Below are positions 25,561 through 38,469 of a stretch of DNA of 64,000 bases, in pieces (position 1 is the stretch's first letter; each line of letters starts with the position of its first letter). This stretch comes from Epiperipatus broadwayi (taxonomy: Eukaryota; Onychophora; Udeonychophora; Euonychophora; Peripatidae). The notes below the pieces were generated by a model. It ran no database searches, had not been told where the DNA came from, and saw only the letters and a program-made list of their open reading frames with translations. The DNA is taken from the NCBI GenBank assembly GCA_028023455.1, contig JAQFVV010012497.1, positions 2,792,001-2,856,000 on the forward strand, written 5' to 3'. The position numbers and the translations under genes were made by a program.

Positions 25561-28500
25561 AAACTATAATAATAGCATATGTCTCTATTAAGATTTGTTT
25601 CTTTCCAGAATGCAAATGTTTTTAGATATTCCAGAGCCTTTATATCAATGAGTTTGAAGTACTACTCTACCAATATGTTGATCAATTCATATTGAGCTAA
25701 AGAGTGCCTATTAATACTATCATTTCTTGATAAGTTTATTATATTGGCATAAACAATTCAGTATTATTTTTTCACTTCCCATTTTTCTTTGAAATTATAA
25801 TTATTCTACCAACTTAAATATAACAATGGAATATCTAAAAAAAAATTAATAAACGTGTATTTGGATGTATAATTTTACCCTGGATTTTAGATAAAAATAA
25901 AATCAGCAATTAATAATAAAATAAACAAACATAAATAAATAAATTTTATTCAGAAAGCACTTTGTTGATCTATTAATTAAAGGTTAACTAAATGGAAATA
26001 ACCATATATACATTCAAACAATATTGAAGTTGAGAAAATTTGAAAAACTAAAAAAATATAGCATCCATTAGGTAATAAATTATTTAATGCAATTTTAATT
26101 TTCTTTATATAGCTTCCTTTCATTATATTCATATCAAACTATCAAGTCCATAACAATGACATGTTTTTATATTGATTTAGGCTTTTGCATCTGTATTTAT
26201 TTAAATAGTATTTATATTCCTTCATATAATCAAAGTCTTGAAAAGTTGGATGGAATTCGGTGAAATCAAGTTCTATAGTTAGCTTAGCTGCCATTTTATA
26301 TTTTCATGCAAACCAATATTTTTTTTTAATTCCTTCTCCCTTGCTGGTAGCCAAAATAGCAAATAATTTTTAAAAAAGGAAAAAAAAAGTTTTCTTCTAT
26401 ATTTTTCTCTTGAACACAGTTTTCACTTCAAAATTAATTTTAATAATCTATTACATGATTTTCATTCATTAAAATAATACAATACAAAACTAATTTAATA
26501 TTTTTCAAATATAAATTTGTGATTGTTTATAAATAAATATTCATGAAGTACAATCATTTTATGTATTGTAATTTTATTTTTAAATTTATTATTATTATGA
26601 AATATATTTAGTGCATTAAGTATATTTAAATATCTATGAAGAACTCATACACATATATTTATATCCTATTTCATTAAGTATTCTTTAAAAATAGTTAATT
26701 GAATTGATGATTTCTTTTGGTGTGGTATGGTAGAGATTAGTGAACAATTTTCAAATGAATTAAATTTTTTGTTTATTTTGTTTCTATTTTATTTATTTTT
26801 TTCAAAAATCAATCCACTTTTCATCATAAAATATAATTACTAGATATTTTAAGCAATCTAGTAAACTATTTTGCAATTACAATTAATATCTTATATTTTA
26901 AAACACTAGAAACTTTTCTTTGAAATATGATATTCACAATTGTTGAAATTAAACTAAAACCTTAACCAAAACAAGTCTTAATCACTAAATCTTGATACAG
27001 TATACTTTATTTTATTGATAATAAATTGCACATAGGTTGAGTCATATGGGTCTTAAATTATGAATAAGCACAATAGCATTGTAAAGCTCATATTTTTATT
27101 CCTTAATTCAAACATCACCTGAGTTAAGATAGATATTACTAAGATAGCTCTTGCTTATTGCATAGATTATATGGAGTTGCTAGTTTGAATGTAAACTGGA
27201 ATGTAAATTTAAAAAAATTAAATATGGCGTAATGAAAAAATTTAATGAGAAACTTCAGTCAGGTCTGAGAAGCAAAATTTTTGTGAAACAAATTCATGGT
27301 TGTAATAATCGATATAGTTTGTTGTTTTGTTTTTTATAAATCCACATTAGCTAATTTTTTTTAACATTTAAATCATCCAATAAATCCATGTGCTGTAGCA
27401 TAAACAAATTTTTGGGTGGAATAAAATAATGTGATCAGATATTGAAAAGATTTCATGTCAATTAGAAGACAGGAAGGATTTAATAAAGTTAATGGTAATG
27501 GCATATGTCAAGTAAATGACCCAATGCTTTACTAATAACATCTTCCAAAATATTAAGTAACCCCAGAGAACATAACAAAATAACAGATCTGTTTGTAACA
27601 AATTATTTTGGCTCTGAAAGTGTGACACAGTAAAGAAAATGATTTTTACATGGTCTTAACATAAAAAATCTATTTAATTTGTGACTCATGTTGACTTAAA
27701 CCACAATGAAAGGATTTATAAGAGGAAATGTTGGTGTTACTTAAAAAGAATAAAGAATTTTTTCTATCAGTAACAATCTGTCGAATGAAAAATTTAACAA
27801 GCTAAACTGTTTAGTTTATTTCTAGTTGAAACGGATTTAGAATATTTAAATGTCCACAAAATTGCTTTGGAATAAAAGAAAAATGTTTATCATAAAAAAG
27901 ACTATTCTAAAATTCTCAAATTTGGAGGATAAAGTCTCCTAATAACAGCTTCCATCTTCTTGATAAATGTGGTGACATGACATAACTAATACAGAAGCTA
28001 ATGCTATGATGGATATTTTGATTGGATATTAATAAAGGGGACAATAATATAGCTTTATAGCAAAATGTTATAGTTAAATAAAAAAATTTAGTAACTAGTT
28101 GTGCTGCGAATAATAAAATGGTGTAATAATTCAGCAAAAAATTAACAATTTATTACATCAAATGTGGATAAGAAATTGACTACATTGAACAAATGTGATT
28201 CCTTTTATACCAAAATGAGCAATAAAGATTTTTGAAAGGCTTACAGTACAAGTTTCAAGAATAATTGGCCAAAGTTCTTTCTTGACATAAAATGTGATGT
28301 TGTTACTAGAAGATGCTACGAAATCTCTTCCACATAGAATTGGTAATAATAGTTTTAAAGTTTAATTATACAGTTTAATGTTCTGCATAGATTGTGTGCA
28401 ATGGAGTAAGTGTCAAGTATATTGATTTTAGATATCATTTTTCATTGAGAATTCTGCACATGTGAATAAAAAGTTATTTTCTTTCACATTTAAAGGACTA

Positions 28501-29390
28501 TTTGAAGCAACTTCCAAATTCATTTTAATGCAGCGCAACCAGAAGAACATAAGTTACCAGCATGATGGAACATTATTAAGTTGATAGGTTTTAATTTTTG
28601 AAAGTCAAGGGTAAAAGATATAATAAGCATACAAACTCTGACAGTAATATGATCATGCTGGGCTGATTCACAGAGAGAATTAATTTCCTGTTTCACAATA
28701 TTAGATAATATTTCAAAATTATTATAATCAGAGAACAGCTCTAAAATATAAGTGATTTCAGCTCAAAAAACTAGATGAGGTGATACAGATAAATGCCACT
28801 GTGTGAGATCAAAATATATATCATTCAATATTTCTTAAATTTTAGGTATAATATTAAAAAAAAAAAAAAAGACTGTCAACTTTGTTCCAAAAGTGAGGTG
28901 AAATTTGAAAAACTAAGATATGATTTGAGGACAAAAAAATGAATAAGTAAGATGAGATGAGAAAAACTGAGACATAGTTTGAGAAAAAAATTGAAATTAA
29001 ATTAAAACATTTATTTTGATGGTGAATTATATTTTAAAAAATCTTTATAAAATTAATTCTAATGTCAATTACACAAATTTTAAACAGGAAGTTTAATGTC
29101 TAATAATAATAATTATTAAATATGAAAGGCAGCACATTTTTTATAATTTAATAAATCAATACTTCAATAAATATCCTTCTTTGATTTCTTTCTGGTGCAT
29201 TAATTTCAATATATTAAAATTTTCAACATAATTTTTCCCATATAAAACCTGTTTTATTTTATTTAATAAAATACTTTCTTTGACATATGTATATAAGTAT
29301 AATATTCTATATTTATACCTATGCTTGCTTCAATCACCTACTATTGTCATTTTCAAAGGTTATTTTTACAAATGTATACAAACCTATATT
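25561..29390. other. AT-rich DNA, no recognised gene
   Basis: Mostly structureless. Between about 27,400 and 28,850 base composition is slightly less extreme and broken plus-strand frames look like decayed coding sequence (for example KCDVVTRRCYEISST near 28287), but I could not match it to a family. A SINE-head-like phrase, TTTTGGTGTGGTATGGTAGA, lies near 26716. Confidence 0.4.
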
Positions 29391-29396
29391 TATAAT

Positions 29397-29525
29397 TTAT
29401 AAAATGTTTACAAAAATCAATAATAACAATTACATAAAAATTCACTGGAATAAAATATAGTATAAATTAATTTGAATAAATTTTTATGTAATTGTTTTTA
29501 TTGATTTTTGGAAACATGTTATAAT
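29397..29525. repeat. short inverted-repeat hairpin element
   Basis: The left arm (29397-29444) contains CAAAAATCAATAATAACAAT and TACATAAAAATT. The right arm (29476-29525), reverse-complemented, contains CAAAAATCAATAAAAACAAT and TACATAAAAATT. Arms of about 48 bp surround a ~31-bp centre, which fits a small MITE. No clear target duplication is visible in this AT-rich setting. Confidence 0.65.
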
Positions 29526-29529
29526 ATTA

Positions 29530-32500
29530 TTTAATAAAATTCATAACAGAATTATTTGATACTCTTAAATGATTTCATGACAAGATTCCCTGTGGCAAAA
29601 TCAAAAGTATGATTTACAAAAAATCCACACATGCATGAAAATATTTAGTATATATCATTTAATCATGACAATAATAGAAAAAGTTAAGTTTTATTATCAC
29701 TATAAAAAAGAATAAAAGAAATTTGTTCAGAAACTAATGAATTGGACAAAGAAAACTCCTACATAAATTCTCATGAAGAATGATTATCCATCAGTTATCA
29801 TTAAGAAAACCCTTAATAGATAATAAAAAGAAACACTAAAAGTAAAAAACAATTTTACATTTTATAATGTAATGTATCCAAATATACAGAAAATCTGCTA
29901 ACCATTTAATCTCAAAATAATTTTCCAAAGTCATAGAACTCTATGAAAAATCTTATAAACTTTTCAAAACTTAAACTGGAATTACTGAAAAACAAAAATA
30001 TCTTTAAAATACAATGTGATATATGGAAGAACATATAACAGTGAAATAAACTACTCATTAAAAAAAAAATTAAAAAAGCATAGTCATTATTAAAAAGGAA
30101 AAAAAAACAAATGTACCCAAAGAAGCAGATCATGCATAGGAAAAAAACAAAAATATTGCATAGAGTAGAAAAAAAAAATTTAAAGAAGCTAACATTAATC
30201 TAGTGTGACAAAAATCGGAATACTCAAAAATAAATATAAAAAATATCTATGTTATGTTTGACAGAATAGCAAGCATAGTTGGTTAGAGAAACATCTTGAA
30301 TTCAGATTTATCACTGCTTAGCAACTCCTGAAGAAATGAGAAGAAGAATATCACTCAAAATGTACTCAAAATATACTAACTTATGTGAACTAATAAATGA
30401 ATGTCTTTGAAAAGTTTAAATAAAGAATTTTTCTAAAAATATTCAACAATTATTTCTAGATGATGGAAATGGTCCAACATATAATTACAAGTAAAATGCC
30501 ATAATTATAAAGTCTCAGATTAAACTATAAATATAAATCTGTATATATTTGTAAAAATAAATCTTGAAAATGATTATATGAGATGAATAAAATGTAGATA
30601 AAGATGTAGAATATATTCAGAGATAATAAAAAAAGATTCATAAAATGTAATAAATTTTATAAAGAAAAATTATATTGAATATTTTTATATTTTTCCAAGT
30701 GTTGATACCCCTATAAAACAGCAGATATATTATTTATTAAATGAGATTTAAAGTATATATATGGGCTACTGATAACGTCTAGCTTAATAAATGACTAGTA
30801 GAAGTTATTAATATATTTCCATGGAATTGTTTGTATGAAAGTTGTTGAATGCAGAAAATTTGAAACCTGTCAATTAAACTATAGTAATTTTTTATCTATC
30901 TACATATATATATATATATAGTGAACAAATGATGAAAATATATGTAAGAGATTGTGATCTGGGCCAAATGATGAATGCTAATTCAGCATGAAATATGAAT
31001 CTTGGGGATTATATATTTTCACATGTTATTTAAATATATGTATATGAAGTTTAAGTATCCGTAAAAAATATGTGTATTTGAAGTTAAAAATTTCAATGTG
31101 TTATATAGCTTACTTGAAATCTGTATATTTCAAATGTATCTATAGTGTGAGAGGTTGGCCTGATTTCCAGGCTGATGAACGATTGTGATATGATTGAGCT
31201 AAGATGAATGATGCATTGAAATAATATAATTTAAAAATATATATCATTTCAATGATATTCCTTAAAGGATATAAACTTATTTATTTTATTGATATTATTT
31301 ATCCAGCTAATATTGGTAGTCACAATGTAATAAATCAGTCATTGTCAAAAGTAAACTAATTAATGTAATTTCATTCATCACTTTTTATGATTCTTCAAAT
31401 TTAAAGAAAATAGTTCATAACAAAAAAGCAAAACTAATATATAAGAATGTATGCTGATAGTTACAATGTGAAATGTAAGAAATATTACATCAAATTAATT
31501 TATTAAAGGAAAAACACAATATTGACTGAACTAGTAAATAAATAATTTCCAAAACTAAAGTAAAAGTATTTGAGCATTTAAATAAATATATTGTAGTGGT
31601 ATGAACTCAAGGTGAACATGGGGTAGTGTAAAAGTTTTTTTTTTTCTTTTTTAACAAAAATTCACTAGATCTAGTTTGAAAAGTTATTTTAAAATTCAGG
31701 CTTTGTTTCATCATTTACAATAAGAAAGATTTCAGAGTTGTAGTTTTTTTTTAATTTCAAAATAAATCTTTTATGAATCAATACTGTTTGAGATATATAA
31801 TTGAAGCCAAAACTGTAAATTAGAGATTTTAAGTGCGAAGTTAATTATTTAAAATAATATTTCAACAAATTATTTTTCTATTCACCAACTATTATTTATT
31901 AGTGAAATATATCTCCTGTACACATATATATAATATATATGGCTATAATTTTGTTTGTGCTTCCTTTCATATAGATAAAATTATGTATCTATAAACTACA
32001 GCTTGATATTTTTTCAGTAAGCTGGCTATTTAATGGAATCTCTTGGTAAAGTGGTCCATTCTAAAGCAGTAAACTGGCTTACTGACAACTTCAGGAAAGG
32101 TATAAATCCAGAAACTGTGGCATTCAGTCATTATGACTTGGTATCTTCATACATGCCATCTAATATATATATATATGGGTTATAAAATCCAAAAAAATCT
32201 GGCCCTTGCTTCCATGTGAATTCAAACTCTATAATTGTGACATCAGCAGCTCTACTTTTGCCTTCAATTATCATAATCATGTTGATGTAAAACTGTTCTA
32301 AGTCTGTCCTGAATGATTCAAATCTATCTTTTTTTTATTAAAGTAATGACTATTATTGTTAAATGTTTATAAGAGGGATGCATTGCTATAACAGTAGTTA
32401 TAAAGGTTGTCCTCCAATATCTAAAAATAGTCTTGGCATCTTTCCTATGTCACGATCGTATTTTCATAAAAGTTCAACCTTGCAATCTTTTTTATAGTAT

Positions 32501-34230
32501 ATCGTGGAATTTAAAAACAATTAAGTAAATTCTTTCTTTATCTCAACTGAAAAAAGTTAATGACTCTTTTCAATTCACCTTATCAAAATATTTAATTAAA
32601 AAATCTTAATCTAATTAAAAATATTGGAATTTTATAATTACCAGTATATCTATTATAACATAAAAACATGCATCTTTTTTTTAATGATCAAAATCAGAAG
32701 AAACATTAAATAGACCTTTTTAAATGTTCAATTTATACTAATTTTTTTAATTGAAAATCATTTAACTCTTAACTGTTATTCCAGTGTAATATAAAAAATA
32801 TCTATAAAAAGTTTTTTTTTTTTGTTTGGTTCTTTTGCTTTCAACTTTATATATATATGCACATATACTACTATGTTGTTGCATGCAATGAGACACGTAA
32901 CCATCTCAATATATATAAAAATCCAATAAATTCTAAAATAAAATATTTGAGAATATAGGTATCCAAAAAAAAAATGTAATGTTTCTGGAATCAAAATGTT
33001 TCAAAAAAATTTAAAATGTTTCTAGAATGAATTAAAATGTTTAGGATAAAAGAAACTATTTCCAAAAACTAATTAATAGTTTGTGCAACAAAGAATGGTA
33101 CATAAATCCCAGTTTTCAGTTATATTCCGGAATACAATAAGTGAGCATAATTTTAAAAAGAAATTTTGCAACATTGAAACACTCTTTTTGGTTGCTGGAG
33201 TGTAGATCAGAAAGTGAAGCAGTGTCAATGCATTGTGACACAGGAGATCTATCCCTGAAAGTTAAGATAGTCAATTAGAAAACTTTTGATAGGTCTTATT
33301 GATATTTTAATACACTGTAATAGAAACATATATAAGTGATGTTAATTAAATTTAACTAAAGTTGTTAAAATGTATATATATAAATGTTTATATTGTAGTT
33401 TGAATAGGTTAAAATTTTGCATTATTATTAATTATAAATATATTATTTATATGTATATTATTAAAGTAGTGGCACTTATTATTCTTTTCATTGATTTGAG
33501 TTTACCCATGCATTTATGTTATTTGTCATTTAATATTAAACTAGACTCCTCTTAAATGTATTACATTGATAAATAAATCTGTCCGGAGTTGAAGCATAGC
33601 AATGTATTTTTTTAAAATATATATAAATCTCAACACTCAAGAAATTCATTGTTAGCACATTTAAAAAAAAATGAGATCCTTTAGCAAGATCAGATAGTTT
33701 GTGTTTCAGATATTATGATTGCAGAAAAAATTGCTATCTTTTTACTACAGAAAAATTATGCACATCATATACCACCAATAATGATATACTCAGGGTTATA
33801 TCCAAAAGAGTAATACTTATATAGAATCTTATTCTTAACCATTAATTAATTATATCTCTTTATCATTTTATAATTACATTTCATCAGATACTTACTTTAA
33901 AATAAATTGAGATTTACAGAAATTCATATTAAGGAATAGATATTTAAAATGATGAAATATTTTTAAAAAAACTCACATTTGTTTAACAATCTATAACAAA
34001 AAAAAATATTAATATTTTCATGTAAAATAATTAAATATTTAATTTTATTTCTTTACTTAATTAAACGTTTTTTTTTCCTTTTCAAATTAAATATAAATAT
34101 CTAAAATTAGAAATAATGAAAATAATAAAACAGAAAATATCAAAATCTGTAAATACAACATTTTTTTTTTTTTTTTAATTTTAACATCAAATAACTTATT
34201 CTTGCAAATAAGGAAATAAAATAATCAAAT
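29530..34230. other. AT-rich non-coding DNA
   Basis: No gene recognised. Contains (TA)n near 30903-30920 and 32163-32175 and several poly(A)/poly(T) runs. The slightly less AT-rich stretch 31990-32500 has no recognisable frame. Confidence 0.5.
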
Positions 34231-34236
34231 GGTTTA

Positions 34237-34335
34237 TTGTTCAAGAATTCATAAGAAATTCAAACAATGGAGTGATAGTTTAGTTGTAATCCATGGACTT
34301 TAATCTATTCAGTTGTTTAATATTGCACTATGTCA
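34237..34335 (-). mobile_element. tRNA-derived SINE (family B), decayed
   Basis: On the minus strand ATAGTGCAATATTAAACAAC is followed by AAGTCCATGGATTACAAC and then TTGAATTTCTTATGAATTC. The order matches the 46.5-kb copy (GTTTAGTG, GATCCATGGATCATGG, ACTTCTTATGAATTCC). The A box is mutated. Confidence 0.5.
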
Positions 34336-35275
34336 TGTATATAAATAAAACAGGATTGAATATGTAGAGAAAATTAATTAATTCTCAAATATCTCAAACT
34401 CAACATCATCCAAGTTTAAAATTTATAAGTACTGTCAAATATTTAATCAATACCAGACTAATTTAAAGTAAAATATAATATTTTGAATGACTATAACTGT
34501 AAAATAATAAAACTGACACAAATAATTTATTTTTCAAAATGCATTATTCATTCTTTGACAACAAAAAAATATATTGATTACATTTGTTTAAATTTTTTTC
34601 TTTGTCCAAATGTAATATTCAATGTTAAAATACAATCAGTATATATATATTAAATTACACAGGAGTCAGAAAAATATGTACAAGGTGGAGATTACATGTG
34701 GTTCACAGCAATTAAATATATACATAAATTCTTTAATTTTTAAATGAAGTAAGTGTGTTGTGTTGTATATAATTTTGAAGATTGAAAGAGAATTGACCAG
34801 GTTTCTATGTATACTTTATATTCAGCAGCTTTTTCTTTTCCTCTTATTATTTCAAGTTTATCTTTAAATGCACTTGGTATATTCTTGGATTGTTATTGTG
34901 AACAAATATGCAACTTGTATACTATATTGCACATAGAACAAAATGACTGGCATATACATGTGAAAAAAAGCATTTACAAAAGTTTTCAAAGATATATTTA
35001 ACATTTATATTTTTAAATATAGCTGGTATCACAGTTTTGGTCTTATAAAAAACTGGGACAGGAAAGAAAAATTTGAGGTTGTGTTTCTGATTACTTTATG
35101 ATACATATTACCGTAATCTTCATATATCTGAATGCATCCTCTATATTTGTAAAAAAAAGTCATTGGGTAAAGCCTCCATATTAAGCCCAGTATCTAAATG
35201 TGTGGCATAGTTATTTGTCAATTGGATTTTTCATGATAATGTGTAGCCTACAAAGTAACGAATAACCATCCTAAT
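34336..35275. other. AT-rich non-coding DNA
   Basis: Nothing recognised; contains a (TA)n stretch near 34640. Confidence 0.5.
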
Positions 35276-35279
35276 AGTG

Positions 35280-37200
35280 ATATTTATTTTTTGATGGGGA
35301 ATAAATTAAGAATTGGCATTTCAAAGAACAAGTCTCTGAGGAATTTCAAATAATCAGTAATTGGTGGTGGTTTATCAGCTGGTGTGATTTTAAAAGCTAT
35401 TTCAAAGTAAAAAAATAACCTAGATGAAATAATGTTAAGCAATTTTTGGATTCTAAATAAATTTATTGAATGCAACTCAAGACCATTATGTGATAATGAA
35501 CAGTGAAGTCTTCTGATTGAAATTGCCACAATTTTTTTATTGCAGAGTTTTCTAAGTTGTGCATAGATAAAGTTAATAAATTTCTTAGTAAACTTTTAAG
35601 GGTGTAATATAGCACTCTTGTCACAATTAGCATATTGTACAATAAGATATTTGATAGTGAGTTGACATATGTTAGCTATTTTATTAGTAAGGTTATTCTA
35701 TATGTTTGTTCTCATTTAAGCATGACTAAGATGAAATGGTAAACCTAAGAAAGAGCTAAGTGCTCTTTAATACAAGATCCTGTGTAAATTTGCCAAGAAA
35801 ATGATTTGTCCATATTAAACGTGAGTTTATATGTGAGAGTAATCTTACAAGTGGCATATGTTTTCTGGATAATAGAATAATTGCAATATCATCCATTAAG
35901 CAACACATTTAATAGTGATTTAAAGGCTAATATGTATATGCCTGGTAATTCATTTTTAATAGCTTTCAACAGAAGGTTTATGTACATTGAAGAAATTGCA
36001 CTAAAAAGAGAACATTAGGATGTTAAACAATTGGAAGTGATTAAGGGTACCATTCAAAGTTACATGCACTTCTATACAGCAAACAGATTTTTCAAATCAT
36101 AAAGAGATGCTCTAGGAATGGTGATGTCAGCAAGGGTGTTAAATCAGATTGTCTACATGAAAGCATATCAAATTCTGATTTTATATCTAAATGAATCACC
36201 ATTGGACTATTTTCTTTTTCTCTCTGTGTCAATGATTATTCTAAATACAAATGCTGCTTAATTAATGTTCTTGGTAAAGTGATATTTAGAAAGCATTGTT
36301 AAGATGTAAAGCTCCATTTAACTTTTAGGATTGCCTCTAAGACTTATATATTTAATAGCCTCATTGATATGGGTCTTAGATCCTTTAAGGTTGAGAGCCT
36401 TTCCTTTTTTTTTCAAAAAAGGTACTAGAGATATTGGATATAGATCTTGCATATATTTCTTTAGAAAGAAAATTGATTAAATTTGGCAATTATTTAGAAA
36501 TAAAATAGTTTAGATACTGATAAGTGTGACATTCCATAAAGATCCAGGTCTCTGGATTCACATATTGACTCCAATTTCCTTGAAAATTCTATAGGATTAA
36601 ATTCATCTTTGTCATAAGGTTTTTCAAACAGCTTATTTGCCAGTTTATAAGGATCATCAGTTTGCAACTTATCTTTGTAATATAAGTAGGCTGGCTCTTA
36701 CACATATATTCCACTAACTGCTTCAGCCTATGCTTGAATAGCTATTGGAACTCTGATAGAAAAGTGACCTAAGGCCCATTTAATGTAGTTTCTTGATCAT
36801 GTATGTGAATAACCAAGAAATATTCTCCATTTTTTAATTGCCAAATATTCTTTGGAAACACTCCTGCTACACTATATAAATTTTTTAGATTTTGTAATGT
36901 AGTCTGTTCATTTTCTTTAGTTAGAGTTTGTACAATCCTTTTGTAAATTTAATCCATAGTTAATAGCTCTGTCGGTGACTATGTGCCTTTGGTAATGTGA
37001 TTAACAATGTTTGATAAAATGTTTATGCATGCAATTCAGATCCATCTCAATACTATAGAGTTTATTTAGTGTATATATATATTTCAAAATAGAAATTCAG
37101 GTGTTTAGGTTGTTAGTATTATATATAATATAACCTGTTGTAATTAAATTATTTTTGAAATCTAGGTTAAGTGCCACAAGAGCTGTATGATCAAAGAATG
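35280..37200 (-). pseudogene. LINE reverse transcriptase and C-terminal region, broken
   Basis: Minus-strand frames give DPYKLANKLFE near 36650, FIDIKSEFDM near 36190 (motif A, F-DI-SAFD), YINLLLKAIKNELPGIYI near 35970 and RFLGLPFHL near 35740 (the post-RT YLG-P segment). The longest open piece is 35529-35284 (RRLHCSLSHNGLELHSINL). The FADD box is lost. Stops and frame changes occur throughout. Confidence 0.65.
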
Positions 37201-37209
37201 GTGCATTTT

Positions 37210-38150
37210 TTAGTTCAAGATTAATAAGAAGATGAACTGAGGGAGAATTAACATTAGATCTATTAGTGAAGAATGTCTTCCATTATTAAATGAAATAGAT
37301 TTATTTAGTAAAAAACCTTCCCCATTGATAAGAGGAAAAAAAATTAGATGTAGCCATTTTTTAACAAATTTATCCAAAGTTTCAATAAAAATACTGGGAT
37401 AAGATAAGGAGTCAAGCATTGAACTTAATATTAACTTATTTAAATAAATTGAGATACTGCAGAACCTCATTGCCCTCGTTAAAATACGTATATGACAGCC
37501 AATCAGAATGTCATGATAGCCATCTAAATGACAATCAAATCCAAACACACAACAAAGATTTTACGAGAAAAGGGCAGCCCCTTATCTCAACTTTTCTTTC
37601 TATATATCTAAGCCAGTCGTAAGTATTAAGATTTGAAAGTTTGAAGCTTTAAATATCTTTACAAATAACTCACTAAGTCTAAATCATAAACATACAACAC
37701 GAAATCCTACATAAAATCTTTGTTGTGTGTTTGGATTTGATTGTCGTTTAGGTGGCTATCATGACATTCTGATTGGCTGTCGTATACATATTTTAACGAG
37801 AACAATGAGGTTCTGCAGTATCTCAATTTATTTCAATTTTCAACTATCTGCGCTTCGCAAATTAAAATATTATTAACTTATTTATAATTATTGGACCAGG
37901 GAGATTGTAAACAAAGATTACATTTGGCACTATTGTTTTATGGTGCAGTATAATGATGGCGAAATGTGCATCAGTATACAGAATTTTAAAAAAGATAAAA
38001 GAGCTTAGTTTGTCAATAATAATCCTTGTACTTACCAATGGAGAGTCAGCTGATTCGGAGAAAGCAGAAAACCCTTTATTTGCAAAATAATCAGAAGGAT
38101 CAATACATAAACCATTATATATTTTGGTTTCCAGAAGCCCTATAAGATAT
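37210..38150 (-). pseudogene. LINE endonuclease, split by insertion
   Basis: The 5' part (38150-37885) reads LIGLLETKIYNG, then DPSDYFANKGFSAFSESAD. The 3' part (37442-37210) reads SSMLDSLSYPSIFIETLDKF, then ISFNNGRHSSLIDLML. The protein is continuous when the inserted 37443-37870 element and one 14-bp repeat are removed, with the phrase NKLI repeated on both sides of the insertion. Confidence 0.75.
37443..37870. mobile_element. inverted-repeat element with 14-bp duplication
   Basis: Arms of about 120 bp start AAATAAATTGAGATACTGCA on both ends (right end reverse-complemented) and run through AACCTCATTG, GACAGCCAATCAGAATGTCA and CAATCAAATCCAAACACACA with few mismatches. TATTAACTTATTTA at 37429-37442 recurs at 37871-37884, and the LINE protein reads through when one copy is removed. 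About 28 bp beyond the right arm (ATCTGCGCTTCGCAAATT) is therefore part of the insertion. A 14-bp duplication is long for a cut-and-paste element. Confidence 0.8.
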
Positions 38151-38469
38151 GTTGAATAATGTATTGACTTAGGAGAAAGATTTTATTAATGATGTTAAGG
38201 TTGCTCACTAATGTTAAAAGATAAAATTTTGATTTTTTTGGAAAAAAAAATTACCGCTATATACAAAAGAAAACAACACATGTGAACAATAAAAAATTGT
38301 AATAATACACTCAGAAACAAAATATCTATTTCCCTAATTAATTACTGAGTTTAATAATATTGCATTATCTGATGGGGAAATTAATGGTCATTACATTATG
38401 TGATGGGGAATTATTGGTTATTAAACCAAAATTTATATATTTATTTGAAATATTTGAACATAACACACT

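Noticed and set aside
37210-37548. 112-codon minus-strand frame as a gene
   Set aside because: Its first part is the arm of the inverted-repeat element and its second part is LINE endonuclease; it is a chance fusion across the insertion border.
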